Below the pieces are notes generated by a model. The model made no database searches and was not told the origin of the DNA. It saw nothing but the letters and a program-made list of their open reading frames with translations. A stretch of 64,000 bases of DNA from Apostichopus japonicus (Eukaryota > Echinodermata > Holothuroidea > Aspidochirotida > Stichopodidae), in contig NC_092562.1 of the NCBI RefSeq assembly GCF_037975245.1, positions 30,144,054-30,208,053 of the forward strand. Direction: 5' to 3'. Shown here piece after piece: positions 28,801 to 43,800 of the stretch (position 1 is the first letter of the stretch; the number at the start of each line of letters is the position of its first letter). Both the position numbers and the translations under genes were made by a program.

Positions 28801-31800
28801 GGAGTGGAAGTGTATACATAGTTTCCACTAACTGAAGATAGGCTTCTCCTGCTACCCACATTCTCTTTTGCACATACCACCATTGTGTGACCTAATGTTG
28901 AGGTAAGTCTTACACCCAGGTTGCATTGTCATTTACTCTAGTGCAGGTGCACAAACACATATGTATTTGCTATTGGATAGTATTTCACAACCCACAACTG
29001 GGAGGGTTTATTCAGGCAAATTTAACTGAAAAAGAATAAAAAATTTTGATTTTCAACAAAGAAAGTAATCACAGCAACGGTGAATAGTTCTACACATTTA
29101 CCCACATGTTCTTTTTGCAGTTGATAAGCAGTCTTCTAATAGTTTTTTTTCTCTCTATATGTAAACTTAATAGTGATAAAATATAAAGAATGTGCAGGTG
29201 GGAAAATTAAGTGATTTATATGTTGTACAAGGAAACTTCCTTCCATATTGACCTTTCTGTTTGTGCCTGATCAAGGTGACCATCCCTGACTATGATCCAT
29301 ATAGTGGTGTGACCATATGTATCTGTAGTAGCATGTGAAAGCATCACCTCATGTAGATGATATAAGTGCATTTAAAAATAATTCTTCACTTTTTTAGATG
29401 TCTGGTATGTTTAATGCCATCCTTTTCCATTTCAGAGGCTACTACATAAGAATAAAATCTGAGCTAGGGCAACAGAAGATCAAGAGAAATGTTGATGGTG
29501 TCGGGAATTATGATGATAATCCTGGTCATTACATCACAGCAGAAGTTCAGAAATCTAAGAACGAACAGTCTTTCACTATTGGCGATGGAAAGGAGTACGG
29601 GATTTATTATAATGCACCCTTGAGTAAAGATCAAGAATACCAGGTGTTCATTGGAACTGGCAGTGAAGTTGGACAAGTGAGCATATCAGCAGAATTTGAC
29701 CTCTGAGGCTTCTGGAAGAAAAGAGGGATCATTGTGGGTGGATAGGTGGAGATTAATGCAAGGTGGATGGATAGGGATTAATTTGGGGTGGATGAGTGTA
29801 GATTAATTCAGGGTGAATGGATAAGGAATAATGCGTGTTGGATGGGTAGGGATTAATGTGGTTTGATACATGCCAAGAGTACAAGCTGTTCCTTGGAACT
29901 GGCTTGAAGTTGGACAAGTGGGCATATCAGCAGAATTGGCTGCCTAGCAAATGGAAGGGAAGGTGTGTCAGTGAGAGGAGGAGTACCAATCGTCTAAAGT
30001 TGGAGTAGATTAACGTAGACTAGACAATGAGGATAATTCAAGAAGAGGAGTAGGCATGGTGTGGAATGGGTGTGACAAGGATACATATATAATCTCACTA
30101 AATGAAGAACGAGGGCAGCCGTTGTTATTTGTTGGTTGCTTTGCTAAATGCTGGATAAGTGTTTGATTTCCTCAAGATGTGCAGCTTAACATTCCCATGT
30201 TAATATAGACTAATATATTTATAACAGAATGTATTGGGTTTTACTCCCAGGTTAAAGGTGTTATTCAGTTTGATATTAATAAGAACTCATTTGATTAGAA
30301 AATGATTCTATTTGAGAGACATATGCTATTCAAATAACTTTAATTATCATGATCCTTTGAATTGTAACCATGGATACATTCTTCTTTTCTAGGATGTCAG
30401 TGTTGTCTGGAGTGATCCTGGACTGATAACAGAGGCCAAAGATGCAAATAACGGTAAATAAACAGATCATCCTGTAGAGTCTACTGTCAGGAATATACTA
30501 TTGATTGCCATTAATTTGTTATATTGTTGTATCTATATGCTTGTAACTGTAATTTTGCATCTTTCATAAATAATGCTTATCCTAAGCAATGGATAATTTT
30601 TCAGGAAAACTTAACATATTAGAGTATTTTAGACATTTTGTACTTTTTCTACTCTTCTTCAGCTGCTTTTCTTGTCCCAACTCTGACGATTCTTGCTGTG
30701 GTGTTGCTTGTTACCATTGTGATTGGCATCTTAGTGTTTCGATGGTAAGACTGTTCCCAATGTTTTATAGTATGGATATCCATTGATATCTTTGATGTTT
30801 ATCACTCAAGATTTTGAATCAAGTTAACAATATTTTCACATCACAAAATATGAAGCCAATGCCAATTTCTACATTGATTTATTTATTTTTTTTAAAGAAC
30901 GTATTATTTTGTTGTTACAACATAGCTAGTATTAAATCCGTTATTATGAATTAAAAGTACAAATCGTTCGCAAGAACAGAATTATGAATATTATTTAATC
31001 ATAAGGTATTTATATTTCCTGACTATGATTAATAACTCTACTGTAAAATGATCATAATTGTTTGGAAAAATTAATTCATTCATTGCTATGATTTATATTT
31101 GTATCTACCAATGAGCATTGATTGAGAATGGCTACACTGGACTGACTTGTTATTCATGGGTAAAGCTTTACTTAGTTTAATTTCTATCTTAATTTCTTTT
31201 TTCCTTTTCTCTTCATTTACTGTTTAGGTATCTCAGGAGGAAGAAATCAGATCCTGGAGCAACTGCAGGTAAAGTTGTAGATTTACATTCAGGAAGAACA
31301 ATTATCCTCAGGACTTTTACAAAGTCCTTATACTGTGAAATGACTAAACAGGTCAGTAATGTCACTTATAGGCAATGATTTGACTCAATTTTGATCAAAC
31401 TTTTTGGTTTTGAGACTGTCCAAAAAAAATTGGAGTTCATTAGTTTGACTGGTCAACTCACATGCATATTGCCATGAAGTTAAAGTAACCAGAATAAAAA
31501 AAATCCAATGGCCACTGATTTTACTTTTATATAGAGATAAATTATGGCTGACATTAGTAGCCTACATGATAACAGTTTTACTGATAGATATGTGTTACTG
31601 TGGTTGACATTAGTACATGATAAACAGTGTTTATTCTATATATGTGATACTATTGCTGACAATAGTACATGTATCAGCTTTACTTCTATATATGTGATAT
31701 AATATGGTTGACATTAGTAGCGTACATGATAACAGTGTTACTGATAGATATATGTTACTATGGCTACATTATACATGGTACATGATAAACAGTGTTTCTT

Positions 31801-34800
31801 CTAGATACGTGACATTAGTTCATGTTAAACAGTGTTTCTCTATATATGTGATAGTATGACTGACAGTATTAAAAGATAATAGTGTTACTTCTATAACAAT
31901 CATAAGTGCAATACTAGCGAGTCAGATTAAAAAAAAAATGTTGATGTTGGAATTCTTCATAGCAACATGTCTTTGATCCAGTTTCTATAGTTCCTTCACA
32001 AGATCATGATTGAATGATACTTCAGAATCGCAGTGTGTCTTTGATTTATGTTTTTACACAGCTCCATCTCATGATTATGCAAGACACATACCTTTAACAA
32101 CTCATGAAATTAATGCAGGTGATGCAGAAGGTGATGCATATGAAGTACCAAAGAAGACATCATTCTCAGCTTTAGAAAAGACAGGCAATTGCACTGACTC
32201 TGATGGTTATTCAAATGGAGGTTATGTTGAATATGAAATATCTAACAAAGAAAGGGAAAGTGACAGTTACGATGATGTGGAAAATGGGAATAATCCAGGA
32301 ATAAAGGGCAGTGAAATGAATTGTGAGGTGATGGACATTGGCAAAGCAACACTTGATAAGAGTGACTTGGGTAATCCAAACATCCGGGATAGAGGACCCT
32401 TACCGATGATTGATATATCACCAATTGGTAGGTCTTTGGATGAATGTTATGAGGAACTTCCAGGAACTGCAGAATCCAAAACTGTGGTTGCTTGTAGAGT
32501 CAAAATCAAAGATTTACCAAAGCAGTTACAGGATAAAAATTCTGTCCCAGAGGATACAATCACAGATGAGTTTAAGGTAAGCTTACTGCTCTTTCATAGA
32601 TGAACCTAGGTATTTTGGTAATCACAGATGAATTTAAAGCAAGCATACTGCTCTATCATGGATGAACCTAGGAGTTTTGATAATCACAGATAAGTTTAAG
32701 GTAAGCTTACTGCTCTATCATAGATGAACCTAGGTATTTTGGTAATCACAGATGAATTTAAAGCAAGCATACTGTTCTATCATGGATGAACCTAGGAGTT
32801 TTGATAATCACAGATAAGTTTAAGGTAAGCTTACAGCTCTAACATGAATCCTGGGTGTAATTCTGATTATCACAGATTAGTTTAAGGTAAGCGTAATGCT
32901 CTATTCTGGATAGACCTAGGTGTTTTGATAATCACAAATGAATTGCACAAATGAAATGAATGATAAACACAAATCACAAATCACAAAGGTTAAAGTGTAC
33001 TACATGGTGTTTTGATATCCTAGGTGTTCTGATAATCACAGATGGTTTTAAGGTAAGCTTACAGCTCTATCATGGGTGAAAATATGTGTTTTGATGGTCA
33101 CAGATCAGTTTAAGATAAGCTTACTGCTCTAACATGAATGAACCTAGGTGTTCTGATAATCAATGAGTTAAAGGTAAGCGTACTGCTCTATCATGGATGA
33201 AGCTAGTTATTTTGATAATTACAGATGAGTTTAAGGTAAGCTTACCGCTCTATCATGGATAAACCTAGGTGTTTTGATAATCGCAGATGAGTTTTAGGTA
33301 AACGCACAAATCTATCATGGATGAACCTACTTAGAGGTGTTTTGATAATCACAGATGAATTTAAGGGAAGGGTACCGCTGTATAATGGATGAACAAAGGT
33401 GTTTATATAATCACAGATGAGTTGAAGGTAGCTTACTGCTCTATCGGTGGCAGCCTATGCCATGGGTATCTCAAGCAGCATCTCTTAGAAATCCCTAACA
33501 GAAGATGAATTGAAGCAATTGTTGTTTAAGGTTCTTTTGTTTATCTGCTATATTTTTCAAAATTGGTCTATAATGAGGATTGTTGTTTTGTTAATGTATT
33601 GGCCTTTTGAGTGAACAGTTCTTGTTTTCTTACATCATCCCTCGCATCCTTCGCATGAGATCCACGGTTGTTCTCCTTGTCCCATGCTCATAAACAATAT
33701 ACCTATAACAGAAGCAGTGAGTTTATCTACACTGCCCGTGGCTGTACGTAACACAAATGCACACAACAGAGACTGAGTTAACTACACCTGCTATATGAAT
33801 ACGGTCAAAGGTTTACAAATTCATCCATTTTCGAAAAATACATTCTTGAATAGAAATTGGAATTCAAGTGATTAGGACCAAATCGGCTGCATATATCAAC
33901 AGTATGGTCTTCACATACATTCCCTCCGAACTGGTACACTGAGTATGATGGCTTTCAGTGTGGGACAATTCTGGTAAAGTTGATTTCTTTCCTTGTCTTC
34001 TCTGGGAACTTTACAAGGAAAAGGTTGGGTGCAGTCTGGTGTCAGAATTATTGTTCCAAAGCCCCAAGCAACCCATTTCCGTCATCATACATCCTCTCAC
34101 AAGCATTATCAAATTGATCGGCTGTTAGTCAGAGTTAAAAAGAGGCTAAAAAAGGGCAATTGTGACATTGTGGTCTGTTTAGTGCACATCCAATGCCATT
34201 TGAAGATGATTAAATGCTTCATTTCAATACCCACATTTTTGTAACTACCTCAAACCTTTCTGAAGCTTTGCTCCCCACCAGGATGTGCCATGGACCCCAT
34301 CAGGGTCTGTATGCAAACCCCTGGACCCCACAAGCTCCTGCGATACCGTTGGGTCATTCCGACCTGACACCTTAATTTGCCCCTCCAAGTATTAAGACCC
34401 TGAGCCACTGCTCTATCATGGGTTGTATGCCTAGTGCTATGTCATGGATAAGTTTCATTTTTTTCAACATTTCACAGAAACTACCACATGGCCAGCAGCA
34501 TCCATGGACTGTTGGGATTCTGAAGGATGAGAACCAAGACAGTGGAATATTACCTTGTAAGTGAATAGGTCATATACTACACATTCAATATAATGGTTCA
34601 GTGTATCTAAATGGTGTTGTAGGAATGCACAATATTGGAATAGGAAAGATCAATAAAGGTTGTATTTCATCTCAGACAGTGAGCTAAATCTTTTATTCTC
34701 AAGTTTGTGTTGCTGATATGTTGTTCCCTAACTGTAGAAAATTGAAGCACAATTTAGTTGGCATAACTCCATGGAGCTAGATCTGCTCCTTGTTCTCTAC

Positions 34801-37800
34801 TTTGCATAATATTCTAATAGTATTGATATTGCTCCTTGTTTCTTCAGATCAAGGCATTTTGACAAAGATAACATTTACAACTGCCTTAAGCAACTGAGGC
34901 AAACAGATTCATAACTAACTCTGGTATTGTTTAACTTAACTTTCATTTCAAATGCCACACAGTCTCATGGTGCACTCTTGTTTTACAAAGACGAAAAGAA
35001 ATGGAGAGAGACAGAGAGTAATTCTTTGGAAGAATCACCTGTTGACATCTTATGACTTGAAAGTGTTCACATTTATTCCCTACAGATGATCATTCAAGAG
35101 TTAAACTGCATAAGGACTCTAGTGGGTCAGATATTGGCTACATTAATGCAAATTACATCAAAGTAAGATATTCAATCTGGGAGAGTCCTTAAGCTCAGCT
35201 TGCTAAACAAAAGAAATGGTTCAATAATAGATGAATCTTTGCATAATATATCTGTGGTAGCATGGCAGCACTCTTTCACAGGAACTTCTTTATTTTGTAT
35301 TATTTTTCATTTCTATTCTTTTGCAAATTCTGTTTTTTTTTTTTCATTTGTAGTATTTTCCATTTTCCATCCTACAAAAAGGTTGTGGTAAACTAACTTT
35401 CTTTATATTGGTGTTTATATGATTGCAAATGTATGGTATCAAGCTTACATCTAAGACATGTTGCTGCTTTATATGTTTGTACTAGAAGAGATTTCAGTTG
35501 CCCAGTTGGGACAGAAATATATATTTGCAAATTTTAAGGTGAAAATGTGGATATAACTCAAATGAAACTAGTAGACATGATTCATTCTATGATCATTTGG
35601 TGCAAGAATGGATAAATCAGCCAGTATTTACAGCTGATGTCATAGTTAAGCGGTGCAGGTTGGTGACATAACTGCAGTATACCCATTGCAGAAAAAAAAA
35701 CTAATCAAGAATGACTGTCAGACACAACTGAATGCAAACATTTGCATCAAAGAACTTCTCTATTTGATAGCAACTTTATGCTTGTTAATATTAAATTCTT
35801 TATTATGATGTGTCTGTGAACTGAAACACATTTGTATTGCTTTGTTAGCTATGATAGGACTCAGGTACAGTACACATTAAATTAGAAATGTTTTTGTATG
35901 TACATGGGATAACAAAACTTATTGTAGATATTGTATGTATAGATACACTTATTAAGATTACCATGAATACAAAATCATAAACATTTTAAATCCTCTTCGT
36001 GCATATTGTAGTTTGACAGAATAAAAGAAAAAAATAGATGTCTGTTTTGATGATCTTTGGGTTAATCATATCCAAATTTACATTAACACTTTCATCTGAA
36101 ATTTTAATTTGTAGCCTGTTATTTTATAGGATCTAGTCAAGTGCTAATGCTGATATGTTATATGAATCAGTGATGTGCAGGATTCAAAAGTAGGATGGAG
36201 AGTTTGGTGTTGGGATGAGGATGGAATCTTTAATTTCCTAGACTAATTTTTGTAGGGGTATGGACCTACAGGATGGGTTGTAGGTGGATGAAATAATGTT
36301 ACAAAAGATAAGTGTGGTTTCACAGTGTTTGAATGAGACTCTCAGATAGTGGGGTGCTTTCCCAGAGAAAGCTTCAAAGCTTAGACATCAGATGGTGCAT
36401 GGCAAGGTATATTTAGACTACACTTTAGGTCTAAGGGTTAAGTAGTGCTGAGATATGCTTTTGAAATGCGAAAAGATCCCCTGACTGATAATGGAGGTGG
36501 GGAGGGAGTCCTGCCACCCCAGCATTCCCCTTTGTGCACACCACTGCTATGATTGAAATGATGACCATGGGTTTTAAGTTGCTCACAAACATCACTTTTT
36601 TGCAACAGTATATTTTTGTTAAAGACCCTATGCTCTTCACTGATTACATGTAGTTTATTTTGCAGAAATCATAAGCAATTTTATGTAAACTTCTTGCTTT
36701 TACTTCAACCATTATAAGATGACTCAGCTATTTTATTTTGGTCATATTACTATAATGAGTATTTCACTTCTAAGATATCAGTACCTAAAGGTTTTCGTAC
36801 ACAATATGTAAACCTTCTCAATTCTGGGAATATCAATGCCACGAAATTAAAACCTATAGTCAGTAATTAAATTTCTCAGAATAAACTTTGCAGGAATTAG
36901 AGAAAATGTGTTTATTTTCTCCTTTTAGCTTTGCATATAGTTTTGTCATGAGAAGAAACTTCCAAACTCACATATTGGGCTTTTGTTTATATTTTTAGGT
37001 GCAACACCCACAGACATTTATTGCCGCGCAAGGTATGTATTTATTAGTATTGTAAAGAAATATTTATCCAAGCTTTTGCGTATTATGAATCTAATTTTAT
37101 TCCATTTAGATTCCTAGTTTGATGCAGATTTTTTGTAACATCAAATGGAAACTGGTTCATATATGTATTCCATATGCATGCATATCTTCCTTATTTAGGT
37201 TATATTACATATATTTGCATATATGGTAATTGAGTCCTGAATTTATTTGTTATGATTATTACATAGCATTGTAGTTACATGTAACTGCTCGCCAATGTTT
37301 GAAATGCTTGCTTGTTTTTATAGATCCGAATGAGAGGACAGCTGAGATGTTTTGGAAAATGGTCTGGTTTGAGAAAGTGGAGGTCATTATCAATCTCTCA
37401 CAGCCAAAGGTAATACGTTTAAAACAAAGAATTCATGTTTTGTTTTTCTCTAATAAAACTTTGAACATGGACGGACGATAACAGAGTAGTTTGGAGATCT
37501 GTGCATCCTCCTTGGCACTCAGGCTTTATTTTTAACCAGTTCCTTCAAACATACTGCAGTCTGCTTCTTAATTGAAGTGAATGTACACCACTGTTACTAT
37601 AAACATGCACCATCTGCAGCTTCTATTCCATTTATATGAATGTTTATATATTGACTAAGAAGAATTTCTCTCAATTTGCTGTATTCAATTACTCCTTTTC
37701 ATGTTTGATACCATCAAGAAAAATTAATGAAGAGTGAGAGATCATGCACATGGCATTAATGTTTTCATTATATTTTATTAATATGTTAATTAATTGAATG

Positions 37801-40800
37801 TTACATTAACTAAATGATATGCTGTAATACAGTTTTGCTTTATGCTTATATCCACCGGACTAGATGTCATCTTTCCAGTACTGGCCCATCTCGGAAGGAA
37901 CTAACAAGATAATTGGGGATTACACTCTGATCTGGTATAAGAGTTCACTGGAGGATCTGGATTTATCTATTAGAGAGATAAAGATTGTCAAGGTACGCTC
38001 TGTCTAATGTATACTTATTAAATGATAACAGATTGTCAAGAGACGTAGCCAACAACTGCTTACTAATAAAATTAGAAAAGGGTTAAAGTATAATGTACAT
38101 TAACTTTATTTAGATTCATCTTCTGTTAAGTATCTGCAGACTCAAGAATCATAGCTTAATCCTCTTTTTTTAAGTACATAATGTAATATTTAGAGTAAAT
38201 AATTGCCATCTCAAAGAAGGTATTAGTCATCTAGAAGACTTTTCATTTTACTTTTTCTAACAGGGAGACAAGCTCCATGAAGTTAAGCTCTGCCATTTTC
38301 TCTCCTGGCCTGACGACAGAATTCCACAGTCAGTTTTGTTGATTGATTTCATGAAGAAAGTAAAGGATCTCAAAACTACCAGGTCCCATCCACTTCTTGT
38401 ACACTGCAGGTAACTCCTTTCAAAAGATATTTTGCTTTTTTCTAAAATACTTCACAGAGTAATCATCTGCTCTAAGGATTTAAATTGTAGAGCTCTTTTG
38501 TTTGATCTGTGTCTGTGTTAAATATTTATAAGGCTAGTGTAAGGATGAGTTTTCATGTGTTTGTTGTTTCATGGATGACTTCAAGGACAGCAATTAGACT
38601 AGTCTGGTTGTGTCTTAGTTTGTGTTTATATAATATGTGTCCTGGACGTAATGTGTTTGTCTTTCAGTAATGGAGTTGGTGCAACAGGTGCATTCATTGC
38701 TCTGTATTGTCATATATATGACTTTTATGGACAGCAAGAAGGCCAGCCTGGTTGTGTCTTATGTTGTGTTTATATAAAATGTGTCCTACAGATTATAACT
38801 TAAACTATCACAAAATGAGTGGAACCTAATAGTTCAGATCTTCCATTTACTTTAAGTCGCCCATCCAAAGGCTATGTGCAGTGTCGATACGGTAATCATA
38901 CTTGTGATTTGGCATGGGCTTTGTAAAATACATTCAACTTTGGTTTCTGTCTAACAAAGGTTTCTGGAGTATCTTCACTGAGCATATTTCAAGGAATATT
39001 TCAGTGATCAAAGTTGATATCTAAAAAGATGATTCAAATTTTCAGTACTAGTAGGTGAATGCCACAGAATTTTTAATTGCAAAGATGAATATTTTTTTCT
39101 GTCTGTTGTACGAATCATATATCTTAAGCGGCAAAGCATATTCATGAGAAATAAACGTTGGCCAAACTTTGAGAACACAATACATTGCAGATACTTGGCA
39201 TATATTATTGGCAACATAAGCAAAATGATGATACAAAAGAAATGATGACATCACAGACCACCCATTGTGATTATAGTCATCATAATCTAGCAACATATTG
39301 ACTATTTCAGTCTTCCGTTCAAGTGCCATATTTATTGTGATGGAAAGATTCTTCTAGTGCATACAGTATACGTTTGTCTTTCAGTAATGGTGTCGGTGCT
39401 ACTGGTACTTTCATTGCCCTGTATTGTCTGATGGATAACTTGAAGGACAGCAAGAAGACAGGTTTGAGTGTGTCCTCGTTTGTCAACAGAATGAGGAAGG
39501 ACAGAGTGAACATGGTAGAAAATGAGGTAAATATTGATATAAGTTTGAAATTTATCCAGTGGTTGGTAATTACTAAGGATGGGTTGAGTTGCCGACCACT
39601 GAATACATTTGGATATGGTACAACATCACAAATTCATACAACTAACAGATGATTTGTTTCCAGTTGCATAAAATGTAATTCAATTCTCTTATAAGTATAG
39701 GCAAGTAATGATGATTAAAGTTAACTGATCAATACAATAATATTGTTCTTAAGGACCTCTTCTGCTCTGTACACAGAACGATATTTATGTGTTCTAGTCC
39801 TGCTTCTTTCTAGGATCTACCCACACCATCTTTCCACTGGCTAAGGGCACTCCTCAACCACATATTGGCCAAGTACCTCAGCCAAACAATTGGCTACTGC
39901 CCAAAACACAAAAGCAGATAATTTATAGGGCTTCATTGGATCAAGGAAGCAAAATTGCTTAGTGATATGTCCTGATGTAAAGCAAATTTGAATATATTTA
40001 TGCATAATTACATCTATTTCTTTGAATATGCGTTTCTTTTGATCATATTTTAATATTAGTGTACACATTATACTGTTTCTAGGTTCAGTACTGGTTCCTC
40101 TATGATTGCCTGGTAGTAGATTTGTTGTCTCCAGAGAAAAAAGTACAAGAGGATGAAATTAACTTGGAAAAACAGAAAGATGAATTTAAGGTGAGGCAGA
40201 CCTAGGTATGAATAATTAAATTTGAATCTCTATTTATGAGTTGTTTGTCATGTAAAAGGACGATATCCGATGATGATGATTAGAGCGGTGGAGGAATAGA
40301 AAGATGAGTTAAAGCTGAAGAATGTGAGGAAAGGCAACAACATGTGAATATCATCTGCAGATTCTTAACTTTAATGGGTTTGTATGATATGGTTGTATTC
40401 AATTAGACAGCATGCATAAAGGTATAATTAATAAATCAAAAAAGTTTAAGCTACATCAGGGTATTGAACTAATGATAATTGGTGACCATAGTAGCACTGC
40501 TGATATAGTCAAATTTTATACCATATCTTCTCATTTTTTATTACAAATGTTAAGTTATTTATCTGTCCTTTCTTTTGCAGATTTTAGAGACTTGTAGAGA
40601 CTTTTCTGTTCAGCACAGTTCCACTGTCGGCCATCAGAGCCATAATGCCCAAAAGAATAGATATTCTGCCATTTTACCATGTGAGTTATGATAACTTTTA
40701 TGTAAATTACTTAATGAGGTATAATTATTACTTTATTTGTGTAGTTTAGGGTGAGGTGGGGTAAGGGGCTGGGTGTGAGGAGTTTGTTTTTTTACCATTT

Positions 40801-43800
40801 CAACATGCATAATGCATATTTTCCCTAAGCCAAAATCGGGCAAAGCTACTGCAATGTTCCCTTGAGAACTACAGTTCCCAATTAACATATCCTGACCAAT
40901 GGTTACTTTCTCGATTTAGCCCTCAATTACAGCAGCAGGCCAATGCTGCAACGATCCTGTTACATAATACGACAAAGCACAAACATGTAATATCAATCCA
41001 AAATTATATAATATTCATTCCCAGTTTTTAATTGGCTGTATTACATTTATTTCATTCTTTGATTCATTTGTCAATGTTTAATGCAAAAATAAGGTAATAT
41101 ATAATATTTATGCAAGTTCCTTTAAGAAACATTTATTTACTATCAATGCATGTAACAAGTAACTATTTTATTGCATGTGTATATTGCGTTATGGGTACAT
41201 TCATTAACTGGTTGAGCAATAGCTGAGGCAAAATGTGCACACATACAACGAAAATTTTAGTACTTAATGTAACAGAACGGCATGTTGGGTGGAGACTGTG
41301 TTAGACTGATAACATTTAAGAGAAATAAAAATAAAATCAAACTATTAGCGAACTGCTTATCCACTAGAGAGCCTTCGTAGGAGAATGTGTAAAAGTAAGT
41401 TGGCCTGACGTTTCGATCCTAGCAGGATCTTCTTCAAAGGCTAAAGGGCAAGTAACAGTAACAGAAAGGACAAAACTTTCAGAAGGGCCTACAGAAGGGA
41501 CAAAAGCACACAAAGACATTTAACAGAGACTATGAAAATTGTAAACCTTGTTGAATCTTTGGTACTCACATTGAAACAAAATACACTATTGAGATTGCCT
41601 TAAGGCCATATTGGTAGATCGTTTGTACCTAGCATAACGTGACTGCACACATCATAACGATAAGGCCTCTTTGTCACAATTAGCAACATTTATTAACCTT
41701 TATGTAATTAATCGGATTATAATTGTATTGGTGTGTTTTTTAGACCTTTCCAAAGCATTCGATATCATCGATCATGGAATTCTTCTGAGGAAATTATAAC
41801 ATTACGGTATTAGAGGTCTAGCTCTTTCTCTCATTTCAAGTAATTTGTTTAACAGGCAACAGTACGTTTCTTTTTCTGGAATCAATTCTTATAATCGTTC
41901 AGTTAAGTGCGGAGTTCCTCAAGGGTCTATATTAGGTCCACTTCTTTTTATAATCTACGTAAATGGTATTTGCAATGTCTCTAAAAATTGCTCAATTGTC
42001 CTTTTTGCTGATGACACTAATTTTTTTCTCTGACAGCAATGTAGAAACTTATTAAATGCATTTTATGATTGGTTTTCTGCTAACAAACTGTCTTTGAATA
42101 TTGATAAAACGAATTATGTGGTATTTGGAAACTCCTCTAGAAAATTAAAAGCTGATTTATATGCATGGTATTTGCCGTAAAAGAGTCGATAATATTAAAT
42201 TTCTTGGTGTGTGTATTGACTTTCAGCTCTTTTGGAAAGTCCATATCAATCATGTTTGTAAACAAGTTTCTAGAGGTGTAGGTATTTTATCTGAATTAAA
42301 ATATACCTTTCCAAGGAAAATTCTGAGATCTATTTACTATAGTATTATATCTCCTCATCTATCGTACTGCTAATTCAGTTTGGTCTGGTACCTTCAATAC
42401 TAACCTTAATAAGCTTTTCATTCTCCGAAAACGGGCTGTGAGGCACATGACGTCTTCAGCTCCACGTGATAATAGTCATTTATATTCTCCTCCTTAAACG
42501 TGCTCAAGTTCACTGATCTAATTTCTTTAAATGTTCTGTCGTTTACTTACCGTGCTATGAACAATCTGCTTCCAAGTTGTTTTGCTACCTTTTATACAAC
42601 TGGTTACTCTATTCACAATTATAATACAAGACAAGCTGGTCATTTACCTACTTCTTTTTGTCGTAATTCAAAGAGCATGCAAAGCCTCCATTATCGATCT
42701 ATTTCTTTGTGGAACAATCTTCTGATGAACTTGAAATCCTATACTTCCGTGGCTTCATTCAGACGACATCTGAAAAATTACTATGAAAGCCTTTATTGAT
42801 TGTATCTGTTGTAAAGGGTGGGAGTAGGTGGTGGTGGTTGGGGGGGGATAGTGTTATTTGTCTTATTTGTTTAGGTTATCTGTTTTTTTCTTGGGGGGTT
42901 CTTTTTTAGGTGTTAAGGTTTTCTATTTTCTTTGATGGGAGTACTCTATTCGATTAAGCCCACAAGGGTTTCTTTGTTTACTTCCTTTCACATATTTTAC
43001 TTATAAGCAGTTATATTGTCTTGTTCACCTTGTATTACTATGTGTTGAAACAAATAAATCATCATTCATTTATGTGATGATTATAAATGGAATCATTTCA
43101 TTTTGCGGTAGGATTTTTATTAATTAAAGAGTTTAAAGCAATGATAATACTCCACACCAGATTGATAAGCATAAAACTTTGAGCTAGCATGGTTTCTTGT
43201 TTAAACAGCATAAACTTAACCTTCCCTGTTACTTATTTTGTATGATTTGTTACTCTGTTTGTTCAACTCAAACCAATTTTACTTTATGTACTCAAATGTT
43301 TGTTTCTGTGTAAGCAGCATAATAGTTCAGAATAAGAAGTGTTGTAAGACTTTATTTTATGGGTTTGTGTGATCAAAACAAACAAAGCATGGAATTTTGA
43401 AAATGTATGTTCTTACTGTTAATATTTGTCAGTCCACTAATTGTACGTATTGGGCAGTACTATTTGTTAATGATCAAAATCTTTACACATAGGTATGTGA
43501 AAATTAAGTAGAGTTGCTAAGAGATTCATTTTCCTGTCACAATTCATTAGATGTAATCTTTCTAATATTTTCAGATGATTTTTCACGCGTTGTCCTCCAA
43601 ACACCCGGATCTTTAATTGGTAACACAGATTACATTAATGCTACAGTGATTAATGTAAGTATTATAGGCTATTCATATTTGCTTTTAACTATTTTAGCAT
43701 CATACCTTGTTTCTGAGTTCCATCTTTGACATATTTGTTCTTATCAAACACATTTCTAAATGAAAAGCAATAGTTCAAAAAGTCATGTTAAAACTTACCA

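Noticed and set aside
29677-29706. Read-through of the membrane-proximal exon to the stop at 29704-29706
   Set aside because: A GTGAGC donor at 29677 joins in phase to the next exon, and the protein then continues into the membrane helix. A secreted isoform by retention cannot be excluded but has no support here.
40260-40335. Possible copy of the D1-D2 linker exon end (AGAAAGATGAGTTAAAG)
   Set aside because: Similarity is confined to about 20 bases of a simple acidic-coding stretch; too weak to count with the other exon-end duplications.
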